A DNA stretch of 64,000 nt from Roseiarcus sp963753135 (GTDB taxonomy: Bacteria; Pseudomonadota; Alphaproteobacteria; Rhizobiales; Beijerinckiaceae). Both the position numbers and the translations under genes were made by a program. Where the stretch lies: contig CAVWBA010000004.1 of assembly GCA_963753135.1 (NCBI GenBank), positions 124,001 through 188,000 on the forward strand. Direction: 5' to 3'. Each line of letters opens with the position of its first letter. Position 1 is the stretch's first letter. The notes under the pieces are model-generated. The model saw only the letters and a list, made by a program, of their open reading frames with translations, was not told where the DNA came from and made no database searches. This document shows, in pieces, positions 44,299 to 54,603 of the stretch.

Positions 44299-45226
44299 AA
44301 TGGCGGGGCGGCTGGCTGATGGGCCTACCGTCCTTCTTGTCAGCGATCAGCGCGATTGGCATGCGCGCCAAATGGAAGCTGCGTTTATGGCGGCCGGCGC
44401 ACGCGTCGAGCGCATCGATCTCGCCGATTGTGGGTTCGACACGAGTAGCCCAAGCGGATTGTCGTTGCCGGTGCTGGGGTCGCAACTGCCCGACGCCGTG
44501 CACGTGCGCACGCTGTCGGCAGGCTCGTTCGAGGCGGTCACGAAGCGCCTCGGCGTATTGCACGCGCTGACGAAGCTTGGAGTGACGGTCTGGAACGACG
44601 CGCGCGCCATCGAACGCTGTGTCGACAAGTCGATGACAAGCTTTTTGCTCGCTGAAGCCGGCGTGCCGACGCCGCCGACTTGGACGACGGAATCCGCAGA
44701 CGATGCGCGCGCGCTCATCGAACGTGAGGCGCCGCGCGGCCCGCTCGTGCTTAAGCCCCTGTTCGGCGCGCAAGGAAAGGGCTTGCGCCTGATTCGACTG
44801 CCGGAGGACTTGCCCAATCCCGAAGAGATGGCGGGGGTTTATTACCTGCAGCAGTTTCAATCGAACGCAACTCGGGACTTTGCGGATTATCGGCTGTTCG
44901 TCCTGCGTGGCCGTGTGATCGCCGCGATGATGCGCCGGGCCGCGACATGGATCACCAACGTCAAGCAAGGCGGCGAGCCCTTGGCCGTTGCGCCTGATCC
45001 CAAGATGGAGCGTCTGGCGATTGCCGCAGCGGAAGCCGTCGGCGCCGAAATCGCCGGCGTCGACGTGCTGGTCACGGCTCATGGCGCGCCGACCGTGCTT
45101 GAGGTCAACAGCATGCCAGCCTGGAGCGGCCTGCAAAAGGTGAGCAAACGCAATATCGCCGAGGCGATCGCATCCGCGCTCGTCCATGAGTTGGTCCGCC
45201 AGCCCGCGCAACGGCGCGCTCCATGA
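44282..45226 (+). CDS. RimK-type ATP-grasp ligase of the H4MPT cluster
   Basis: A ~314-residue protein resembling tetrahydromethanopterin:alpha-L-glutamate ligase (MptN) and RimK: VWNDARAIERCVDKSMTSFL, GPLVLKPLFGAQGKGLRLIR, YYLQQF and VLEVNSMPAWSGLQKV. It may attach an acidic group to the pterin cofactor (inference). The start is uncertain: ATG 44282 overlaps mch, ATG 44300 just follows it. The stop overlaps the next gene by 4 bp. Confidence 0.82.
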   Translation: MPRSLEMAGRLADGPTVLLVSDQRDWHARQMEAAFMAAGARVERIDLADCGFDTSSPSGLSLPVLGSQLPDAVHVRTLSAGSFEAVTKRLGVLHALTKLGVTVWNDARAIERCVDKSMTSFLLAEAGVPTPPTWTTESADDARALIEREAPRGPLVLKPLFGAQGKGLRLIRLPEDLPNPEEMAGVYYLQQFQSNATRDFADYRLFVLRGRVIAAMMRRAATWITNVKQGGEPLAVAPDPKMERLAIAAAEAVGAEIAGVDVLVTAHGAPTVLEVNSMPAWSGLQKVSKRNIAEAIASALVHELVRQPAQRRAP

Positions 45227-46113
45227 GCGGCCCCGAGGACCTCGTGGCGGCGGCCTATATTGAGGCGTGCCTTGCGGAGCTCGAGGCGCCGAAGCCAGGC
45301 AACGTGCATCGGTTCGCGCCAGGCCACCGCATGGAGGTGGAGGACTTTGTTCGAAGCGCCGAGGCGAGCGCGGCGACCAATCGCGTCAAGGGGAGCTCGA
45401 GTGGGAACTCGCGTCCGCGCCGCCGTCGACGCGACGCTGAAGGCGGTCGGTCAGAACACCAATCTTGGCATCATACTCCTATGCGCCCCGCTTGCCGCTG
45501 CCGCGGAGACCGAGGAGACGCCTTTGCGCCCGGCGCTGGCGCGAGTGCTCAACGGCCTTGATTTGTCCGACGCCGCGGACGTCTTCTCCGCCATAGCCGC
45601 CGCTAACCCGGCGGCCTCGGACGCGCGCCTCGGCACGATGTCAACGCTCCCCCCACCGTGACGCTGCGCGAGGCCATGGCGGAGGCGGCGGGGCGGGACC
45701 GCATCGCGCGGCAATATGTCACGGCTTATGAGGACATTTTCTCGCTCGGCTTGCCGGCGCTGGCGGCTGGCCGCCAGCGGCATATTGACGCCCGCTGGTC
45801 GACGCTCGCCGTCTATTTGACGTTTCTCGCCGCGCTGCCCGACACGCATATCGCGCGCAAGTTCGACGCAGCGACAGCGGAGGTTGTCCGCCGCGAGGCC
45901 GCCGACTGGCGCGACGCGTTCGCTGCGGCTCGCGATCCGGAGAAGATCGCCGACAGCTTGCTTGACTGGGATGCGGCGCTCAAATCGCGCGGGATCAACC
46001 CCGGAACGAGCGCGGATCTCACTGTGGCGACCTTGTTCGCGTCCTCTCTCTCGCGTGTCCGTGACGACAAATGCGCTTCCGCCATCTTGCCCTTACGCGC
46101 TAACGATGCTTGA
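45223..46113 (+). pseudogene. Triphosphoribosyl-dephospho-CoA synthase (CitG/MdcB)-like protein of the C1 cluster, two compensating frameshifts
   Basis: The protein begins AYIEACLAELEAPKPGNVHR in one frame, continues VRAAVDATLKAVGQNTNLGI in the next, and returns to the first frame before TVTLREAMAEAAGRDRIARQ. One extra base near 45375 and one missing base near 45612 would restore a 296-residue protein typical of the H4MPT-linked CitG-like family. The glycine/Asn-rich GQNTNLGIILLCAPLA is the nucleotide-site block. Paired opposite indels suggest sequencing errors. Role in cofactor synthesis is inferred from context. Confidence 0.8.
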
Positions 46114-46258
46114 GTTGGGCCTAAGGGGTTCGCGCCCCTCGACTATCCGGCCAACCGATCCCGCCTCGGCGGGGTGCTGACAACAAGGATAGCCAGTCCG
46201 CCGGTCTTAGATGGCGGGGGACGAATGTGGTTTGGCTTGATCTCAGGGAGGAATTGGC

Positions 46259-46765
46259 ATGGCAAAAATTCACAAGCTGATGGTTGGCGAGTCGCTGGTC
46301 GGCGACGGCAATGAAGTCGCGCATATTGATCTCATCATTGGCCCGCGGGGCAGCGCGGCGGAAAGCGCCTTCGCCAATGCGCTAACCAACAACAAGGACG
46401 GTTTCACGTCTCTACTCGCGGTTCTGGCGCCCAATCTGGCGGTCAAGCCCCACACGGTCTTGTTCAACAAAGTGACGATCAAAGGCGCGAAACAGGCGGT
46501 GCAGATGTTCGGTCCCGCGCAGCACGCAGTCGCCAAGGCGGTTGCCGACAGCGTCGCCGACGGCACAATTCCCGCCGCCGAGGCCGACGACGTCTTCATC
46601 TGCGTCGGGGTCTTCATCCATTGGGACGCGGCCGACGACAAGAAGATCCACGACTTCAACTATCGCGCGGTCAAGGAATCGATCGAGCGGGCAGTCAACG
46701 GCAAGCCGACGCCTGCGGAAGTCGTCGCTCAGCGCGATTCCGCCAAGCACCCGTTCAGCCCATAA
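46259..46765 (+). CDS. fae: Formaldehyde-activating enzyme
   Basis: A 168-residue cytoplasmic enzyme condensing formaldehyde with H4MPT to methylene-H4MPT. It matches Fae throughout: MAKIHKLMVGESLVGDGNEV, AHIDLIIGPRGSAAESAFAN (catalytic-type His at 22), MFGPAQHAVAKAVADSV and IHWDAADDKKIHDFNYRAVK. GGGAGGAA precedes the ATG. It closes the rightward ATP-grasp/mch/ligase/CitG-like run after a 145-base gap, so it may also have its own promoter. Confidence 0.96.
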   Translation: MAKIHKLMVGESLVGDGNEVAHIDLIIGPRGSAAESAFANALTNNKDGFTSLLAVLAPNLAVKPHTVLFNKVTIKGAKQAVQMFGPAQHAVAKAVADSVADGTIPAAEADDVFICVGVFIHWDAADDKKIHDFNYRAVKESIERAVNGKPTPAEVVAQRDSAKHPFSP

Positions 46766-46795
46766 GCTGATCGGGCGCCGATCGCGAATCGATCC

Positions 46796-46824
46796 GCACG
46801 TGGGAGAGGTGTTCTCCCGCGTGC
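46796..46824 (+). terminator. Hairpin between convergent fae and response-regulator genes
   Basis: GCACGTGGGAGA pairs with TCTCCCGCGTGC (one mismatch) around a 5-base loop, in the 76-base gap between convergent genes. The following sequence is only mildly T-rich (CCTGATTTGG), so it is called on structure and position. Confidence 0.6.
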
Positions 46825-46841
46825 CCTGATTTGGCCTGGGC

Positions 46842-47459
46842 CTAGCTCCGCGCGTCGATGGCGATGCGCATCAGGTCCATCGCCGAGCGTGCGCCCAGCT
46901 TCTGCTTGAGTTGGGTGCAGTTGTTGGCGATCGTCTTGTAGGAGACGTTCAAAAGATCGGCGATCTGCGCCATCGTGCGCCCGGCGGCCAGAAGGCGAAG
47001 GATCTCGAGCTCGCGCGGGCTCAAATTCGAGAGCGCGTCAGGGCCGGGATCAGCACGCAGAAACGCGATTCGCCGAGCCATCTCGGGGTGAAGGTAACGG
47101 CCGCCGTTCGCGACCGTCTTGATCGCATCGGCGAACAGCGACGGATCATCGTTCTTCGCAATATAGCCCTTGGCCCCGGCCTCGATCGCGCGCGCGGCCA
47201 CGGTTGGATCGTCGTTCATGCTGAAGATGACGAGCCGGGCCTCCGGCTCACGCTCGAGGATGCGGCGCAAAAGCTCGAGCCCCGAATAGCCCGGCAAATT
47301 GATGTCGATAACTCCGACGTCAGGTCTCTCGCTGAAAAAGGCGGCGAAGCCAGCGGCCCCATCCTGCGCCTCGATGACCTCGATGTCCGGCTCACCCTCG
47401 AGAAGCGACCGGCATCCCGAGACAATGATCGGATGGTCGTCGACAATGAGAACCCGCAC
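46842..47459 (-). CDS. NarL/LuxR-type response regulator
   Basis: A ~205-residue regulator. Receiver domain: VLIVDDHPIIVSG with the acidic pair, phospho-acceptor Asp at about residue 52 (GVIDINLPG) and Lys in GYIAKND. C-terminal LuxR helix-turn-helix: LSPRELEILRLLAAGRTMAQ, then VSYKTIANNCTQLKQKL. GTG at 47459 gives the usual N-terminus; the open frame continues to 47567 without conservation. Divergent from the cognate-looking histidine kinase. Confidence 0.88.
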   Translation of the reverse strand: MRVLIVDDHPIIVSGCRSLLEGEPDIEVIEAQDGAAGFAAFFSERPDVGVIDINLPGYSGLELLRRILEREPEARLVIFSMNDDPTVAARAIEAGAKGYIAKNDDPSLFADAIKTVANGGRYLHPEMARRIAFLRADPGPDALSNLSPRELEILRLLAAGRTMAQIADLLNVSYKTIANNCTQLKQKLGARSAMDLMRIAIDARS

Positions 47460-47605
47460 CAGCCGAAGTCTCCCGGTCGAACCTTTAAGCCCGATGAACC
47501 AGCCCGCGCCGCAGGGAAAATGCGGTTGAGGCGCCATCTCTCCACCAGCATTGACATGGGCCTGCACAAAATCAACGGTTGAAGCGTAAAAAAGGCGTCA
47601 GACGG

Positions 47606-49024
47606 ATGTGGCGTTCAATCTCCCTGCGCAACCGGCTCAATCTCATCTTTGCGTCGCTGTTCGCTCTCTGGCTTGTCGCCGACGCGATCCATGACGTCTG
47701 GCAGGCGAGCGGCAGATCCCGCGCGGAAACACAAAGCGCGATGCGCGTGACCAAGGATTTCGTCACCACGACGCTTGCGCTTTCGACTGAGGCGCCGGAG
47801 CCGGAGGTGGTCAAGAACCTCGTCGGTAGTCTCCAGCATTTGCGGCACGTGCGCGCGGGGATTGGCGATCCGTCGCTTGCCGGCTCCATTCTCAGGGAGG
47901 CGAACAAGGAGTCCGAGGCGCCGCGGTGGTTTCGCGCCCTTGCCGGCGCGCCGGCCGAGACAGCCGTGATTCCTGTTGCGCTGAAGGGCGGCGGGACCGA
48001 GTCAATCATTCTGGTCGCCGATCCTGCGGATGAAATCGACGAGGTCTGGGACGAAGCGCAAGAGAATGCGCTCGAGGGCGGACTGCTGGCGCTTGTAGCA
48101 ATGGGGGTGACCAGCCTCCTGATCGGGCGCGCGGTCAAGCCCCTGGGGGTCGCGGGGGCGACGCTGGCGAAACTTGAAGCCGGCGACTATAGCGCGCGCG
48201 CGGAAAGGGACGGACCTCCGGAGATCCGCAATCTCAACGCCAAGATCAATTCTCTCGCGGACACGCTTGAGGGCCTGAATCGCGCCAACGACGCATTGAT
48301 GGAGCGCGTTTTCGAGGCTCACGACGAGGAGCGACAGCTCATCGCGCATGAGCTGCACGACGAGTTCGGCCCTCATCTTTTCGCTTTGCGCGCAAGCGCT
48401 GCGGTGCTGGCGAAGACAGTCGGAGACCAGCCCGCCGCGCGCGCTGCGGCGAGCGCGATCGAGGCCCAGGTCGGAGAGCTGCAAGGCCAGAACCGGCGGA
48501 TTCTGGCCGATCTCAGGCCCGCCGCGCTCGAGGAGCTCGGCCTTATTGAGGCGCTGGAGGCGCTCGTCGCCCATTGGCGCCGGGCCGAACCCAAGATGGC
48601 GGTGACGCTCGAGGTAGACCCGCGCGTCGAAGCCTTAAGCGAGCGACCGAGTCTGATGGCCTATCGCTTCGTGCAAGAGGCCATGACCAACGCGTTCCGT
48701 CATGCCGGCGCGACGCGGATCGAGGCGTCGCTCAAGTTCGAAACGCCGGTTGAGACGCCAGGCCTGCGCGATCCGGCGCTCGCCGGGCTTATCATTCGCG
48801 TGGCGGACGATGGCCGGGGGTTGCAAGGGGAGGCTGAGCCGGGCATGGGCCTTGTAGGCATGCGCGACCGGGTCAGGCTCATGGGTGGATCGGTCAGCAT
48901 CGAATCGCCTCAAGCTGGCGGATTTGTGCTGGAAGCGCGTTTCGCGACGGCTCGACCGGCCCGCGGGCAGGAATATTTCCCGACTTATGCGGGAAGCCGG
49001 CGTGGACGATCTTCCAATCATTGA
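47606..49024 (+). CDS. NarX-type sensor histidine kinase (HisKA_3)
   Basis: A 472-residue membrane sensor. Helices at about residues 10-30 and 158-176 flank a ~125-residue periplasmic sensor region. A HAMP-like linker (GRAVKPLGVAGATLAKLEAG) leads to the dimerisation domain with the phospho-acceptor His at 251 in ELHDEFGPHLFALRAS. An ATP-binding domain follows (FVQEAMTNAFRHA, ADDGRG, GMGLVGMRDRV). ATG at 47606 preferred over TTG 47579. The signal is unknown; position between fae and the receptor/TonB/pqq operon suggests control of methanol-metal physiology. Confidence 0.88.
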   Translation: MWRSISLRNRLNLIFASLFALWLVADAIHDVWQASGRSRAETQSAMRVTKDFVTTTLALSTEAPEPEVVKNLVGSLQHLRHVRAGIGDPSLAGSILREANKESEAPRWFRALAGAPAETAVIPVALKGGGTESIILVADPADEIDEVWDEAQENALEGGLLALVAMGVTSLLIGRAVKPLGVAGATLAKLEAGDYSARAERDGPPEIRNLNAKINSLADTLEGLNRANDALMERVFEAHDEERQLIAHELHDEFGPHLFALRASAAVLAKTVGDQPAARAAASAIEAQVGELQGQNRRILADLRPAALEELGLIEALEALVAHWRRAEPKMAVTLEVDPRVEALSERPSLMAYRFVQEAMTNAFRHAGATRIEASLKFETPVETPGLRDPALAGLIIRVADDGRGLQGEAEPGMGLVGMRDRVRLMGGSVSIESPQAGGFVLEARFATARPARGQEYFPTYAGSRRGRSSNH

Positions 49025-49166
49025 AATTACTTGCGGGCCCGCACGCAGCTATTCTGACTTCGTCGCGGGTGGGCTCAGAAGATGCTCGGCGTCTCAAACT
49101 CTCGCGCGGCGCGCGCCCGCGACTCGTTATTGCTAAGAGAATAAGATCAAAAAGGGGAGGGAAGGG

Positions 49167-51497
49167 ATGCCGACCAAGGTCGTCCGACGCTTTGCAACGG
49201 CCGGCGTCGTTCTGGCCCTCACGGCGGTCGACGCTCGAGCCCAAACAATCGAACTTCCCACTTTCGACGTGGTCGCGACAACGCCGCTTGGCGGGGGCGA
49301 GATCGACGTCGCGAAGTCTCCCTTCGCGGTGTGGCAGACGAGCTCGCAAGACATTCAAACCTTCAACGACACGACTCTCCCGGACACCCTGGCGCGTCAG
49401 GCCCCAGGCGTCACCGTCGGCAACGTGTCGGGCAACGACTTCCAGCCTGACCTGAGCTACCGGGGCTTCGACGCCACCGCTGTCACCGGAACGCCGATCG
49501 GCCTTGCCGTCTATCAGAACGGCGTGCGCATCAACGAGGCGTTCGGCGACACGGTCAATTGGGAGCTCATTCCTGAGAACGCGATCGACAGGACCGCGAT
49601 CGTCGCCGGAAACCCGATCTTCGGCCTCAACGCCCTGGGCGGCGCGGTCACCGTCACAATGAAGAACGGCTTCACCTGGCAGGGCTACCAAGCAGACTTT
49701 CGCGGCGGCTCATTCGGTCGTGCGCAGGAGGAGTTTCAGTACGGCAAGCAGGTTGGCGACTGGTCGGTCTACGCGGCGGCGACGCAGATCAACGATGGCG
49801 GTTGGCGGGTCGACGGAGCGTCACAGATTACCAATTTCTATGGCGATGTCGGCTACAAGGCCAATGGCTTTGAGTCGCACCTGCAACTGACCGCGGGGGA
49901 CAGCCAGCTCGGCGCCAGCGCTTTCACGCCTATCCAATTGCTGCAGAACAATTGGGGCAGCGTCTTCACCGTTCCGCAGACGACCTACAACAAGATGGCG
50001 ATGGTCTCCTGGACGGGCGCTTATGCCTACTCGCCTACATTGAGCTTCCAGGGCAACGCCTATTTCCGGGCCTTCAATCAGGCGCATGTCGACGGCAACC
50101 CGACCGACGTGGCGCCCTGCCCACCGGTCTCGTGCCTGAACGGAAATCCGGTGCATGACACATTTGGCAACGTCATTCCCGACCTATCAAACGGCGGGAC
50201 CACCGATCTCGGCGAAATCGACCGAAGCTGGACGCAGTCGCGCTCGCTCGGCGCAAGCGCCCAGGCCGTCGACACGGACAAGCTTGCCGGCCACGACAAC
50301 ACACTGACCGTCGGCGCGTCGCTCGACTACGGCTGGACGCGTTTCAACGGCAACAGCCAGTTGGGGACGATCTTCAACGCCAACAACACCTCGTTTCCGG
50401 TGATCGGCTTCCCCTTCATCATCGATGAGCCTGACAGTTTCCTGAGCCCGGTCGCGGCCCGCGCGAACAACACTTATACCGGCCTCTACGCGCTCGACAC
50501 CTATAGCGTGACCGACCGCCTGACGGTTACTGCCGGCGGACGTTTCAATTACGCTGGGATCAATCTCAGTGGCGAGAACGGTGCGCTTCTCAACGGCTTC
50601 TCGAACTTCTTCCACGTCAATCCGACGCTCGGTTTCACTTACAAGCTCACGCCGGACATCAATTTCTATGCGGGATATGCGATGACCAATCGCACGCCGA
50701 CGCCGCTCGAGCTTGGCTGCGCCGATCCCAACAACCCCTGCATCATCGACAATTTTTTGGTTTCGGACCCGAAACTGAAACAGGTGGTCGGCCAGACTTT
50801 TGAGGTCGGCTTCCGTGGGCAGAACGCTCTAAGCCAATTGGGTCTGGGTCCTGAATGGGGCAAGCTGCAATGGTCGGCTGGACTCTTCCGCACGACGCTC
50901 AACAACGACATCCTGCCGCAGCAGAGCGCTGTCAGCGGCTTCGGCTATTACGCGAATGTCGGAACCACGTTGCGCCAGGGCGCGGAGGTCAGCGCCCAAT
51001 GGACCGGCGACAAGTGGTCGGCCTACGCCAACTATACCTATATCGACGCCGTTTATCTGACGACCTTTCAGGAATCGTCGCCGTTCAATCCGTTGGCCGA
51101 CGCGAACGGCTTCATCCCGATCACCAATGGCACGCCGATCGCCGGCATTCCGAAGAACACGGTGAAGGTGGGCGTCGACTACGCCGTGACCGACAAATGG
51201 CATGTCGGCGCCGATATGGTCGCGGCGTCCGGTCAGGTCGCCTTCGGCAATGAGAACAACGCGCTTCCGCAAGTCCCGGGCTACGCGGTCTTTGGCCTGC
51301 ACACGTCCTACCAGGTCGCCAAGCAAGTGCAGATCTATGGCCTCGTCCAGAACCTTTTCGATCAGCGGTTTTATACCGCTGGCGGCCTGTTCGACATCAC
51401 TGAACTGCCCAACTCAGCGCCCTCCCTGACCAACCCAACGAGCCTCGGGCCTGCGAGGCCCTTCGCCATCTACGGGGGGCTGCGGATCACGCTATGA
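49167..51497 (+). CDS. TonB-dependent outer-membrane receptor
   Basis: A 776-residue receptor. Signal peptide to about residue 25, a TonB-box-like ELPTFDVVATTPL, then the plug (SQDIQTFNDTTLPDTLARQA, DLSYRGFDATAVTGTPIGLA, IFGLNALGGAV). The rest is a 22-strand barrel with the TBDR ending (FDQRFYTAGGLFDI...PFAIYGGLRITL). It is followed by its own exbB-exbD-tonB and pqq genes. Ligand unknown; a metal chelate, possibly lanthanide-loaded, is inferred from this setting. Confidence 0.9.
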   Translation: MPTKVVRRFATAGVVLALTAVDARAQTIELPTFDVVATTPLGGGEIDVAKSPFAVWQTSSQDIQTFNDTTLPDTLARQAPGVTVGNVSGNDFQPDLSYRGFDATAVTGTPIGLAVYQNGVRINEAFGDTVNWELIPENAIDRTAIVAGNPIFGLNALGGAVTVTMKNGFTWQGYQADFRGGSFGRAQEEFQYGKQVGDWSVYAAATQINDGGWRVDGASQITNFYGDVGYKANGFESHLQLTAGDSQLGASAFTPIQLLQNNWGSVFTVPQTTYNKMAMVSWTGAYAYSPTLSFQGNAYFRAFNQAHVDGNPTDVAPCPPVSCLNGNPVHDTFGNVIPDLSNGGTTDLGEIDRSWTQSRSLGASAQAVDTDKLAGHDNTLTVGASLDYGWTRFNGNSQLGTIFNANNTSFPVIGFPFIIDEPDSFLSPVAARANNTYTGLYALDTYSVTDRLTVTAGGRFNYAGINLSGENGALLNGFSNFFHVNPTLGFTYKLTPDINFYAGYAMTNRTPTPLELGCADPNNPCIIDNFLVSDPKLKQVVGQTFEVGFRGQNALSQLGLGPEWGKLQWSAGLFRTTLNNDILPQQSAVSGFGYYANVGTTLRQGAEVSAQWTGDKWSAYANYTYIDAVYLTTFQESSPFNPLADANGFIPITNGTPIAGIPKNTVKVGVDYAVTDKWHVGADMVAASGQVAFGNENNALPQVPGYAVFGLHTSYQVAKQVQIYGLVQNLFDQRFYTAGGLFDITELPNSAPSLTNPTSLGPARPFAIYGGLRITL

Positions 51498-51512
51498 GCG
51501 CTCAATCAATCG

Positions 51513-51552
51513 GTCGCCTTTTGGGCGACGCGCCCCGCTCGCCAAGGCGGGG
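51513..51552 (+). terminator. Pair of small hairpins between the receptor gene and exbB
   Basis: GTCGCC/GGCGAC (51513-51529, loop with TTTT) and CCCCGC/GCGGGG (51533-51552) lie just after the receptor stop. Neither has a U tract. They may attenuate read-through so that receptor exceeds ExbB-ExbD-TonB, or simply stabilise the mRNA end. Confidence 0.35.
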
Positions 51553-51610
51553 TTGAAACCCATAGCCTGACGCGCAATAGAGCGGGCGGGGAGTGAAACG
51601 AGGCGTTGTT

Positions 51611-52272
<662 letters not shown>

Positions 52273-52273
<1 letters not shown>

Positions 52274-52746
52274 TGGCGATGCGCCCACGCAAGATCGGCG
52301 AGGGCCTCTATCAGCCGCTCGCCGACATCAACGTCACGCCGCTCGTCGACGTGATGCTGGTTCTCTTGATCATCTTCATGGTGACCGCGCCGATGCTGGC
52401 CGCCGGCATCAAAGTGAACCTGCCGAGCGCCAAGACCGCGCAGCCGCTCGAGAACAAGGAGCCGGTCGTGGTCATCGTCGCCAAGGATGGCGCGCTGTCG
52501 GTCGGAAAAGACCCCGTATCCTCCGACCAGCTTGCGGCGACGGTCAAGGCCAAGCTCGGCGACTCGAATGGGGTCGTTCAGTTGCGCGGCGACCGCGACG
52601 CGCCTTACGGCGACGTCGTGTCGGTGATGGACGAGCTCGCGGCGAATGGGATCTCCCGGATCGCCATCGTGTCCGGCCCGCGCCGCTCCGTCTCGCCAAC
52701 TCCGCCCGCGCCGCCCTCGGCGCCGCCCAACGCGCCGGCGCCGTGA
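52273..52746 (+). CDS. exbD: ExbD proton channel subunit of the TonB system
   Basis: A 157-residue single-pass protein: INVTPLVDVMLVLLIIFMVT carries the conserved membrane Asp, then a periplasmic domain and an unusual Pro/Ala tail (SPTPPAPPSAPPNAPAP). Coupled to exbB and tonB by overlaps. Confidence 0.93.
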
Positions 52747-53699
52747 CCGCGGCGACCCTGGACGGGCGGGTTTTCGAGCCGCCGGCCGTCAGGCCCGCGT
52801 GGCTTCGCCCTCTCGTCATCGCCATCGTCATCGCGCTGCACGCCGCCGCGCTCTCGATTGTCTATCTGGAGCCGACGAAGCCACCCGAACCGCCGGAAGA
52901 AGTGACCGTCGACATTCAGCAGGAGGCGCCGCCGGCGGAAGCCCCGCCCGCGCCGCCAGCCGAACAGCCGAAGCCGCCCGAACAATCCGCGCCTCCGCCG
53001 GCTCAGGAGGCCGCGCCGGCTCCTGCCGAACCGCCGCCTCCGGTCCCGGCGCCCCCACCGGTCGTCGAGCAGCCTCCGCCTCCGCCCGTGGAGGCGCAAC
53101 CTCCGCTTCCCCCGCCGGAAACCCCTCCGCCCCCGGTCGCCGAGCAGCCGCCTCCGCCGCCCGTAGAGGAGCCGCCGCCGCCGCTCCCGCCAGAGCCTCC
53201 GCCGCCGCCCGCGCCCGTCGAGCTTGCGCCGCCGTCACCCCCTCCGAAGCCGGTCGAGGCTCCTCGGCCGAAACCGCCTCCGCGTGTGGAAGCGACGAGA
53301 CCGCAGTCGAGACCGACGCCGAAGCCGGCTGCGGCCCGACCGGCTGAGACGCGGTCGGCTCCCGCTCGAGCGTCGCGCGGCGCTTCCTCGGCCAGCGCGC
53401 CTGCGAGCGCAGAGGCAAGCGCCGCGTCGCGTTCGGCCTATATAGGGGAGGTGAGCTCAGCCATTCGTAGCCGTCTCTTCTACCCGCCCGCGGCCCGCGC
53501 GAGAGGGGCGAGAGGCGTCGTCGGCGTCTCGTTCACCATCGGCTCGTCCGGCGCGGTGAACTCGTTCGCGATCACCCGATCCTCCGGCGACAGCGACCTC
53601 GACGCCGCGGCGCGCTCCTTGGTCCAGGGGGCTCATTTCCCGCCTCCGCCAGGCGGCTCGGCTCATATTGCGACGAGCTTCAACTATGTCCCCCATTAG
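52743..53699 (+). CDS. tonB: TonB energy-transducing protein with very long proline-rich linker
   Basis: A 318-residue protein. One N-terminal helix (LVIAIVIALHAAALSIVYL, about 24-43), then ~130 residues dominated by PPPP/PPE/PAP repeats, a basic linker, and the C-terminal domain with YPPAARARGARGVVGVSFTI and a final FPPPPGGSAHIATSFNYVPH. GTG start overlaps the exbD stop (GTGA). Its 3' end overlaps the pqqB start by 14 bp, coupling iron/metal-type uptake machinery to PQQ genes. Confidence 0.9.
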   Translation: MTAATLDGRVFEPPAVRPAWLRPLVIAIVIALHAAALSIVYLEPTKPPEPPEEVTVDIQQEAPPAEAPPAPPAEQPKPPEQSAPPPAQEAAPAPAEPPPPVPAPPPVVEQPPPPPVEAQPPLPPPETPPPPVAEQPPPPPVEEPPPPLPPEPPPPPAPVELAPPSPPPKPVEAPRPKPPPRVEATRPQSRPTPKPAAARPAETRSAPARASRGASSASAPASAEASAASRSAYIGEVSSAIRSRLFYPPAARARGARGVVGVSFTIGSSGAVNSFAITRSSGDSDLDAAARSLVQGAHFPPPPGGSAHIATSFNYVPH

Positions 53700-54603
53700 T
53701 CTCACCTTAAGGGCGCTCGTCCTGGGCTCAGGCGCCGGTGGCGGCGTGCCGCAGTGGAACTGCGGCTGTCGCGTCTGCCGCCTCGCCTGGAGCGGCACAC
53801 GGGTCAAACCGCGCACGCAAGCCGGCCTCGCCGTCAGCGTTGACGGAGAAAACTGGCTCCTGCTCAACGCCTCGATTGATCTGCGTCAGCAGATCCTGGC
53901 GACCCCGGCTTTGCACCCAAGAGGCACGGGGCGCCATTCGCCGATCGCCGCCGTCGTCCTGACCAACGCCGAGGTCGATTCATCGGCTGGCCTTTTGGCT
54001 TTGCGCGAGCGGCAGCCGCTGGCCGTCTATGCGACGCAGGCGACCTTGGATGCGATCGGCGCCAATCGTATGTTCGACGTGGTCGACCGCGCCGTCGCTC
54101 CTCGCCACGCCGTCGCCTTAAGCGAATCCTTCGAGCCGCTGCCCGGCGTCAAGCTTGAATTGTTCGCGATCCCCGGCAAGGTTCCGCTTTGGCTCGAGGA
54201 GGGAAACGTCGGCGCCGAAGAGATCGGCGAGGAAACGGTGTGCGTCGCGTTGGAAGCGGCGGGCAAGAGACTCGTCTATGCGCCGGCTTGCGCCCGTGTT
54301 ACGGAGGATTTCGACGCCCGCATCGCCAGTGCGGACGTGTTGTTTTTCGACGGCACTCTGTTCGCCGACGACGAAATGATCGCGAATGGCCTTGGTGAAA
54401 AAACGGGGAGGCGCATGGGCCACATGCCCGTGTCGGGACCAGGAGGAACGCTGGACGCGCTTTCGCGCCACGCCCATCTGCGCCGCATCTTGATCCACAT
54501 CAACAATTCGAACCCAATTCTTATCGAAGGATCGCCGGAAGAGGCGACGGTGAAAGCGGCCGGCTGGGAGATCGCCTTCGACGGAATGGAGGTAACCCCA
54601 TGA
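53686..54603 (+). CDS. pqqB: PQQ biosynthesis protein PqqB
   Basis: A 305-residue metallo-beta-lactamase-fold protein: VLGSGAGGGVPQWNCGCRVC, WLLLNASIDLRQQI, VVLTNAEVDSSAGLLALRER and GHMPVSGPGGTLDAL. PqqB is a hydroxylase acting on a PQQ precursor. The ATG at 53686 lies inside the end of tonB. No pqqA-like peptide gene was found upstream. Confidence 0.95.
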   Translation: MSPISLTLRALVLGSGAGGGVPQWNCGCRVCRLAWSGTRVKPRTQAGLAVSVDGENWLLLNASIDLRQQILATPALHPRGTGRHSPIAAVVLTNAEVDSSAGLLALRERQPLAVYATQATLDAIGANRMFDVVDRAVAPRHAVALSESFEPLPGVKLELFAIPGKVPLWLEEGNVGAEEIGEETVCVALEAAGKRLVYAPACARVTEDFDARIASADVLFFDGTLFADDEMIANGLGEKTGRRMGHMPVSGPGGTLDALSRHAHLRRILIHINNSNPILIEGSPEEATVKAAGWEIAFDGMEVTP

